From the NCBI RefSeq assembly GCF_022414575.1, contig NZ_JADWYQ010000072.1, positions 1 to 19,265 on the forward strand: a stretch of 19,265 nucleotides of DNA. The letters run 5' to 3'. Under the pieces are notes generated by a model. It was given only the letters and a program-made list of their open reading frames with translations, had not been told where the DNA came from and did not search any database. The translations under genes were made by a program, and so were the position numbers. This DNA comes from Streptomyces sp. MUM 178J (GTDB taxonomy: Bacteria; Actinomycetota; Actinomycetes; Streptomycetales; Streptomycetaceae). Shown here piece after piece: positions 15,472 through 19,265 of the stretch. How positions within the stretch are numbered: position 1 is the stretch's first letter; each line of letters begins with the position of its first letter.

Positions 15472-16014
15472 GTGACCGCAACCCTGATCTGGATCCTCGT
15501 CGCCCTCGTGGCCATCGGCCTGTATCTGAGCTGGACCGCAGGACGCCTCGACCGGCTGCACGCCCGCATCGACGCCGCCCGCGCCGCCCTCGACGCGCAG
15601 CTGCTGCGGCGCGCCTCGGTCACCCAGGAGCTGGCCACCGCCGGCGTGCTCGACCCCGCCGCGTCCATCGTGCTGTACGAGGCCGCGCACGCCGCCCGCC
15701 AGGCGGAGGAGGAGCAGCGCGAGGTCGCGGAGAGCGAGCTGAGCGCCGCGCTGCGGGCGGTGTTCGGGGAGCCGGAGCAGGTGGAGGCGGTCCGGGAGGT
15801 CCCGGGCGGCGAGGAGGCCGCGGGCGAGCTCGCACAGGCGGTGCGCCGGGTCCCCATGGCCCGCCGGTTCCACAACGACGCCGTCCGCGCGGCCCGTGCT
15901 CTCCGCCGCCACCGCAAGGTCCGCTGGTTCAGGCTCGCCGGCCACGCCCCCTTCCCGATGGCGTTCGAGATGGACGACGAGCCCCCGGCGGCGCTCGCGG
16001 ACCGCGCCGCCTGA
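15472..16014 (+). CDS. LemA-like membrane-anchored coiled-coil protein
   Basis: This is a 180-aa protein. One membrane helix at residues ~3-20 ([19 protein letters not shown]) is followed by a long helix ([23 protein letters not shown]) and further Ala/Glu-rich helices. The C-terminal [20 protein letters not shown] then [17 protein letters not shown] resembles the end of LemA proteins (a conserved YNxxV helix and a short tail ending near F). LemA function is not firmly known. The match is by pattern and weaker than for the enzymes, so an unrelated helical membrane protein is possible. A TTG at 15463 would add three residues, but the GTG at 15472 fits the -10 position. It stands alone between the PIM operon and pdxS. 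Confidence 0.65.
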   Translation: MTATLIWILVALVAIGLYLSWTAGRLDRLHARIDAARAALDAQLLRRASVTQELATAGVLDPAASIVLYEAAHAARQAEEEQREVAESELSAALRAVFGEPEQVEAVREVPGGEEAAGELAQAVRRVPMARRFHNDAVRAARALRRHRKVRWFRLAGHAPFPMAFEMDDEPPAALADRAA

Positions 16015-16073
16015 CCCGGGGCAAAACGATCCACCGGGTCATCATTGGCCCTTGTCGTGGACCGGGGGGCACA

Positions 16074-16094
16074 TGTTGCATCAGGGAGGCAACA
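16074..16094. promoter_or_regulatory. Inverted repeat TGTTGC-N9-GCAACA upstream of pdxS
   Basis: The arms are 16074-16079 and 16089-16094. The repeat lies 28 bases before the pdxS start, in a 107-base gap with no other strong signal. It could be an operator for vitamin B6 genes or a leader hairpin. The arms are short. Confidence 0.25.
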
Positions 16095-16121
16095 CACCGT
16101 CTTCATCGAGTGAGGTCCTCC

Positions 16122-17042
16122 GTGTCCACGCAGTCCACCACTCCGCAGGCCGCTGACACCCCGGCGACCGGCACTGCGCGCGTCAAGCGCGGCATGGCCG
16201 AGCAGCTCAAGGGCGGTGTGATCATGGACGTGGTCACCCCCGAGCAGGCCAAGATCGCCGAGGATGCGGGCGCGGTCGCCGTCATGGCGCTGGAGCGCGT
16301 CCCGGCCGACATCCGCAAGGACGGCGGGGTGGCCCGGATGTCCGACCCGGACATGATCGAAGGCATCATCGACGCCGTGTCGATCCCGGTCATGGCCAAG
16401 TCCCGGATCGGGCACTTCGTCGAGGCGCAGGTGCTGCAGTCCCTCGGCGTCGACTACATCGACGAGTCCGAGGTGCTCACCCCCGCCGACGAGGTCAACC
16501 ACTCCGACAAGTGGGCCTTCACCACCCCGTTCGTGTGCGGCGCCACCAACCTGGGCGAGGCCCTGCGCCGTATCGCCGAGGGCGCGGCGATGATCCGCTC
16601 CAAGGGCGAGGCCGGCACCGGCAACGTCGTGGAGGCCGTCCGCCACCTGCGCCAGATCAAGAACGAGATCGGTCGGCTGCGGGCCCTGGACAACCACGAG
16701 CTGTACGCCGCCGCCAAGGAGCTGCGCGCCCCGTACGAGCTGGTCAAGGAGGCCGCCGAGCTGGGCAAGCTGCCGGTCGTGCTGTTCTCCGCGGGCGGTG
16801 TGGCCACCCCGGCCGACGCCGCGCTGATGCGCCAGCTCGGCGCCGAGGGCGTCTTCGTCGGTTCCGGCATCTTCAAGTCCGGCGACCCGGCCAAGCGCGC
16901 CGCCGCGATCGTGAAGGCCACCACCTTCTACGACGACCCGAAGATCATCGCGGATGCGTCGCGGAACCTGGGCGAGGCCATGGTGGGCATCAACTGCGAC
17001 ACCCTGCCCGAGGCCGAGCGCTACGCCAACCGCGGGTGGTAA
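16122..17042 (+). CDS. pdxS: Pyridoxal 5'-phosphate synthase lyase subunit PdxS
   Basis: This 306-aa TIM-barrel enzyme forms pyridoxal 5'-phosphate directly from ribose 5-phosphate, glyceraldehyde 3-phosphate and ammonia supplied by Pdx[21 protein letters not shown] carries D36. [14 protein letters not shown] supplies K93, the lysine that forms the first sugar imine. [18 protein letters not shown] holds the second lysine, K161, and the phosphate loop. [15 protein letters not shown] and [13 protein letters not shown] complete the barrel. The first 20 residues are a variable Thr/Ala/Pro-rich lead. Two GTG codons, 16110 and 16122, are in frame. The second is chosen because GAGG lies about 7 bases before it. 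The stop is 6 bases before pdxT, so the pair is an operon. Confidence 0.97.
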   Translation: MSTQSTTPQAADTPATGTARVKRGMAEQLKGGVIMDVVTPEQAKIAEDAGAVAVMALERVPADIRKDGGVARMSDPDMIEGIIDAVSIPVMAKSRIGHFVEAQVLQSLGVDYIDESEVLTPADEVNHSDKWAFTTPFVCGATNLGEALRRIAEGAAMIRSKGEAGTGNVVEAVRHLRQIKNEIGRLRALDNHELYAAAKELRAPYELVKEAAELGKLPVVLFSAGGVATPADAALMRQLGAEGVFVGSGIFKSGDPAKRAAAIVKATTFYDDPKIIADASRNLGEAMVGINCDTLPEAERYANRGW

Positions 17043-17048
17043 GTGTCC

Positions 17049-17639
17049 ATGAGCACCCCCGTCATCGGAGTCCTGGCCCTCCAGGGCGACGTCCGGGAGC
17101 ATCTGGTCGCCCTGGCCGCGGCGGACGCCGTGGCCAGGCGGGTCAGGCGCCCCGAGGAGCTGGCCGAGGTCGACGCGCTGGTGATACCCGGCGGTGAGTC
17201 GACCACGATGTCCAAGCTGGCCGCGCTGTTCGGCATGGCGGAGCCGCTCCGTGAGCGCATCAGGTCGGGCATGCCGGTGTACGGCACCTGCGCCGGGCTG
17301 ATCATGCTTGCGGACAAGATCCTCGACCCCCGCTCCGGCCAGGAGACCTTCGGCGGCATCGATATGATCGTCCGCCGGAACGCCTTCGGGCGTCAGAACG
17401 AGTCCTTCGAGGCGGCCGTCGAGGTCGCGGGCGTCCCGGGCGGCCCGGTCGAGGGCGTCTTCATCCGCGCCCCGTGGGTGGAGTCCGTGGGCGCCGCGGC
17501 CGAGGTGCTCGCCGAGTACGACGGCCATATCGTCGCCGTGCGCCAGGGCAACGTCCTGGCGACCTCGTTCCACCCCGAACTGACCGGCGACCACCGGCTG
17601 CACGCGCTGTTCGCGGAGATGGTGCGCGCAGCGGGCTGA
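17049..17639 (+). CDS. pdxT: Pyridoxal 5'-phosphate synthase glutaminase subunit PdxT
   Basis: This 196-aa class I glutamine amidotransferase subunit hydrolyses glutamine and channels ammonia to PdxS. The triad is complete: C81 in VYGTCAG, and H175 and E177 in SFHPELTG. The oxyanion-loop PGGEST (47-52) and [12 protein letters not shown] at the N-terminus are family signatures. [10 protein letters not shown] (111-120) and [11 protein letters not shown] are also typical. Length is normal. An in-frame GTG at 17043, directly after the pdxS stop, is the alternative start and would add two residues. Neither has a strong ribosome site, so coupling to pdxS translation is likely. Confidence 0.96.
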   Translation: MSTPVIGVLALQGDVREHLVALAAADAVARRVRRPEELAEVDALVIPGGESTTMSKLAALFGMAEPLRERIRSGMPVYGTCAGLIMLADKILDPRSGQETFGGIDMIVRRNAFGRQNESFEAAVEVAGVPGGPVEGVFIRAPWVESVGAAAEVLAEYDGHIVAVRQGNVLATSFHPELTGDHRLHALFAEMVRAAG

Positions 17640-17650
17640 GCGCATCCCGG

Positions 17651-17656
17651 TAGGAT
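17651..17656 (+). promoter_or_regulatory. Candidate -10 box for the YebC-family gene
   Basis: TAGGAT is a perfect match to the Streptomyces -10 consensus and lies 51 bases before the ATG at 17702. No -35 match is evident. It suggests the YebC gene has its own promoter in addition to read-through from pdxST. Confidence 0.5.
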
Positions 17657-17701
17657 CTCTGGCGAACGCAGCAGGTTGGGTAACGCGAAGGAGACAGGCA
17701 G

Positions 17702-18454
17702 ATGTCCGGCCACTCTAAATGGGCTACGACGAAGCACAAGAAGGCCGTGATCGACGCCAAGCGCGGCAAGCTCTTCGCGAAGCTGATCAAGAACATCGAG
17801 GTCGCGGCCCGCACCGGCGGGGCCGACCCGGACGGCAACCCGACGCTGTACGACGCCATCCAGAAGGCCAAGAAGCAGTCGGTTCCGAACAAGAACATCG
17901 ACTCGGCGGTCAAGCGCGGCGGCGGCCTCGAGGGCGGCGGCGTCGACTACGAGACGATCATGTACGAGGGCTACGGCCCCAACGGCGTCGCGGTGCTCGT
18001 CGAGTGCCTCACCGACAACCGCAACCGCGCAGCCTCCGACGTGCGCGTGGCGATGACCCGCAACGGCGGCTCGATGGCCGACCCGGGCTCGGTGTCGTAC
18101 CTGTTCAACCGCAAGGGCGTCGTCGTGCTGCCCAAGGGCGAGCTGACCGAGGACGACGTGCTCGGCGCGGTGCTGGACGCGGGCGCCGAGGAGGTCAACG
18201 ACCTCGGCGAGAGCTTCGAGGTCATCAGCGAGGCCACCGACCTGGTCGCGGTCCGCACCGCGCTCCAGGAGGCCGGCATCGACTACGAGTCGGCCGAGGC
18301 CAGCTTTGTCCCGACCATGCAGGTCGAGTTGGACGAGGAGGGCGCGCGGAAGATCTTCAAGCTGATCGACGCGCTGGAGGACAGCGACGACGTGCAGAAC
18401 GTCTTCGCCAACTTCGACGTCGCCGACGACATCATGGCGAAGGTCGACGCCTGA
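17702..18454 (+). CDS. YebC/TACO1 family protein
   Basis: This 250-aa protein of normal family length opens with [20 protein letters not shown], the YebC signature. [20 protein letters not shown] and [17 protein letters not shown] mark the central domains. Members were long annotated as transcription regulators. Later work on YebC and mitochondrial TACO1 links them to translation of difficult motifs such as polyproline. The older regulator label is still possible for some members. The ATG has AAGGAG at ideal spacing. It lies between pdxT and ruvC, the usual actinobacterial position. A tandem repeat and a strong hairpin follow. Confidence 0.95.
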   Translation: MSGHSKWATTKHKKAVIDAKRGKLFAKLIKNIEVAARTGGADPDGNPTLYDAIQKAKKQSVPNKNIDSAVKRGGGLEGGGVDYETIMYEGYGPNGVAVLVECLTDNRNRAASDVRVAMTRNGGSMADPGSVSYLFNRKGVVVLPKGELTEDDVLGAVLDAGAEEVNDLGESFEVISEATDLVAVRTALQEAGIDYESAEASFVPTMQVELDEEGARKIFKLIDALEDSDDVQNVFANFDVADDIMAKVDA

Positions 18455-18459
18455 CTCTG

Positions 18460-18519
18460 CTTCATACGCGGATTCTTCATACGCGGATTCTTCATACGCG
18501 GAGCCTCGTACACGGGGTT
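18460..18519. repeat. 15-nt tandem repeat, three copies plus one degenerate
   Basis: CTTCATACGCGGATT occurs at 18460-18474 and 18475-18489. The third copy, at 18490-18504, differs in the last two bases, and a fourth, diverged copy (CTCGTACACGGGGTT) fills 18505-18519. The array starts 6 bases after the YebC stop. The unit is AT-richer than its surroundings. Confidence 0.85.
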
Positions 18520-18531
18520 CGCACGCCGACG

Positions 18532-18572
18532 ACGGACGGGCCGACGGGACACACCCCCGTCGGCCCGTCCGT
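18532..18572 (+). terminator. Long perfect hairpin between yebC and ruvC
   Basis: The arms 18532-18548 and 18556-18572 are perfect 17-bp complements (ACGGACGGGCCGACGGG on the left) around the loop ACACACC. No T-tract follows beyond TTG. It is the longest uninterrupted hairpin found in the window and should separate yebC transcripts from ruvC. Confidence 0.8.
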
Positions 18573-18588
18573 TGTCAGTGCCGGGCGA

Positions 18589-18594
18589 TAGCCT
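18589..18594 (+). promoter_or_regulatory. Candidate -10 box for ruvC
   Basis: TAGCCT lies 26 bases before the ruvC GTG and 16 bases after the terminator hairpin. A TTGTCA (18572-18577) is only 11 bases upstream, too close to act as its -35. Confidence 0.3.
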
Positions 18595-18620
18595 GCACGA
18601 ACAGATGGAGGGAGGGGCAC

Positions 18621-19265
18621 GTGCGCGTTCTCGGGGTAGACCCGGGGCTGACCCGGTGCGGCGTCGGGGTGGTCGAAGGGGTGGCAGGCCGTCCGCTGGC
18701 CATGCGAGGCGTCGGCGTTGTGCGCACCCCTGCCGACGCCGACCTCGGCAGCCGTCTCGTCGCCGTCGAGCGCGGCATCGAGGAGTGGCTGGACGAGCAC
18801 CGGCCCGATGTGGTCGCGGTGGAGCGGGTGTTCAGCCAGCACAATGTGCGCACGGTCATGGGCACCGCCCAGGCCAGCGCCATCGCCCTGCTGTGCGCAT
18901 CGCGCCGCGGACTGCCGGTCGCGCTGCACACCCCCAGCGAGGTCAAGGCCGCCGTCACCGGCAGCGGCCGCGCCGACAAGGCGCAGGTCGGACAGATGGT
19001 GACCCGGCTGCTCCGGCTGGACGCCCTGCCCAAGCCCGCCGACGCGGCCGACGCACTGGCCCTGGCCATCTGCCACATCTGGCGGGCGCCCGTGCAGAGC
19101 AGACTGCAGAAGGCCGTGGCCGCCCAGACGACCCGGACCCTTCGCCCCGCGCCCACCGGACGCCCCGCGGCGTCCCGTCGCCGCGCGCCCACCGCGCAGG
19201 CTGCGCCCGCGGCGACGCCCACGTCGACCGGTCGGTCGGCGACCGCCGGCGAGTCCGTATCGGCC
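18621..19265 (+). CDS. ruvC: Holliday junction resolvase RuvC (3' end beyond window)
   Basis: The frame from the GTG at 18621 is open to the right edge, 215 codons. RuvC cuts four-way DNA junctions with the RuvAB branch-migration motor. The acidic site is intact: D7 (VLGVDPG), E68 (VAVERVF), and D141 and D144 ([14 protein letters not shown]). [20 protein letters not shown] is the conserved DNA-binding and core region. The start has GGAGGGAGGGG upstream. The E. coli protein is 173 aa. Here an Ala/Pro/Thr/Arg-rich tail begins near residue 165 and continues for at least 50 residues without a stop. ruvA and ruvB would be expected just beyond the window. Confidence 0.95.
   Translation, partial: MRVLGVDPGLTRCGVGVVEGVAGRPLAMRGVGVVRTPADADLGSRLVAVERGIEEWLDEHRPDVVAVERVFSQHNVRTVMGTAQASAIALLCASRRGLPVALHTPSEVKAAVTGSGRADKAQVGQMVTRLLRLDALPKPADAADALALAICHIWRAPVQSRLQKAVAAQTTRTLRPAPTGRPAASRRRAPTAQAAPAATPTSTGRSATAGESVSA

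Noticed and set aside
14976..17645. Minus-strand open frame of 889 codons
   Set aside because: It is antisense to the LemA-like gene, pdxS and pdxT and crosses the repeat-rich gap. Composition is unlike a real protein.

Overview
The window comes from a high-GC actinomycete, almost certainly Streptomyces or a close relative. The signs are strong G/C bias at third codon positions, frequent GTG starts, terminators made of GC-rich hairpins with little or no T-tract, Streptomyces-type -10 boxes (TAGGAT, TACGAT), and the gene order itself. It is mostly conserved chromosomal backbone. No integrase, transposase, plasmid gene or cas gene is present.

Left part (1-5193): the N-terminal part of a large multi-pass membrane protein on the minus strand runs off the left edge. 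A small SRPBCC-fold protein is divergent from it, and a perfect 10-bp inverted repeat lies between them. Next come an intact tRNA-Val(CAC) with a canonical terminator and a DnaQ-like (DEDDh) exonuclease on the minus strand. Then comes a translationally coupled plus-strand pair: a DUF4365 protein with a restriction-endonuclease-like D...QxK signature, and an unrecognised 443-aa protein that begins with His/Pro hexapeptide repeats.

Middle (5194-12048): thrS is followed by an array of hairpins. Two of them are spaced exactly 61 nt apart and look like type I-E CRISPR repeats. After this come a HIT-family Ap4A phosphorylase-like gene, a conserved actinobacterial membrane protein (minus) and an EF-G-like GTPase, EF-G2 (minus), with an eroded G4 motif.

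Right part (12049-19265): the plus-strand phosphatidylinositol mannoside (PIM) module consists of phosphatidylinositol-phosphate synthase, a PIM acyltransferase and a PimA-type mannosyltransferase. The three genes overlap by 4 bases at each junction, so translation is probably coupled. A 408-base gap rich in hairpins and short repeats leads to a LemA-like membrane-anchored protein. Then come pdxS and pdxT (the two subunits of pyridoxal 5'-phosphate synthase), a YebC/TACO1-family protein, a 15-nt tandem repeat with a 17-bp-arm hairpin, and ruvC running off the right edge.

The order thrS, HIT, PI-phosphate synthase, acyltransferase, pimA, then pdxS, pdxT, yebC, ruvC is the same general arrangement as in Mycobacterium tuberculosis, which supports the functional calls. 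The least explained items are the CRISPR-like hairpin pair at 7289-7378, the coupled DUF4365 / His-Pro protein pair, and several perfect inverted repeats at promoters.
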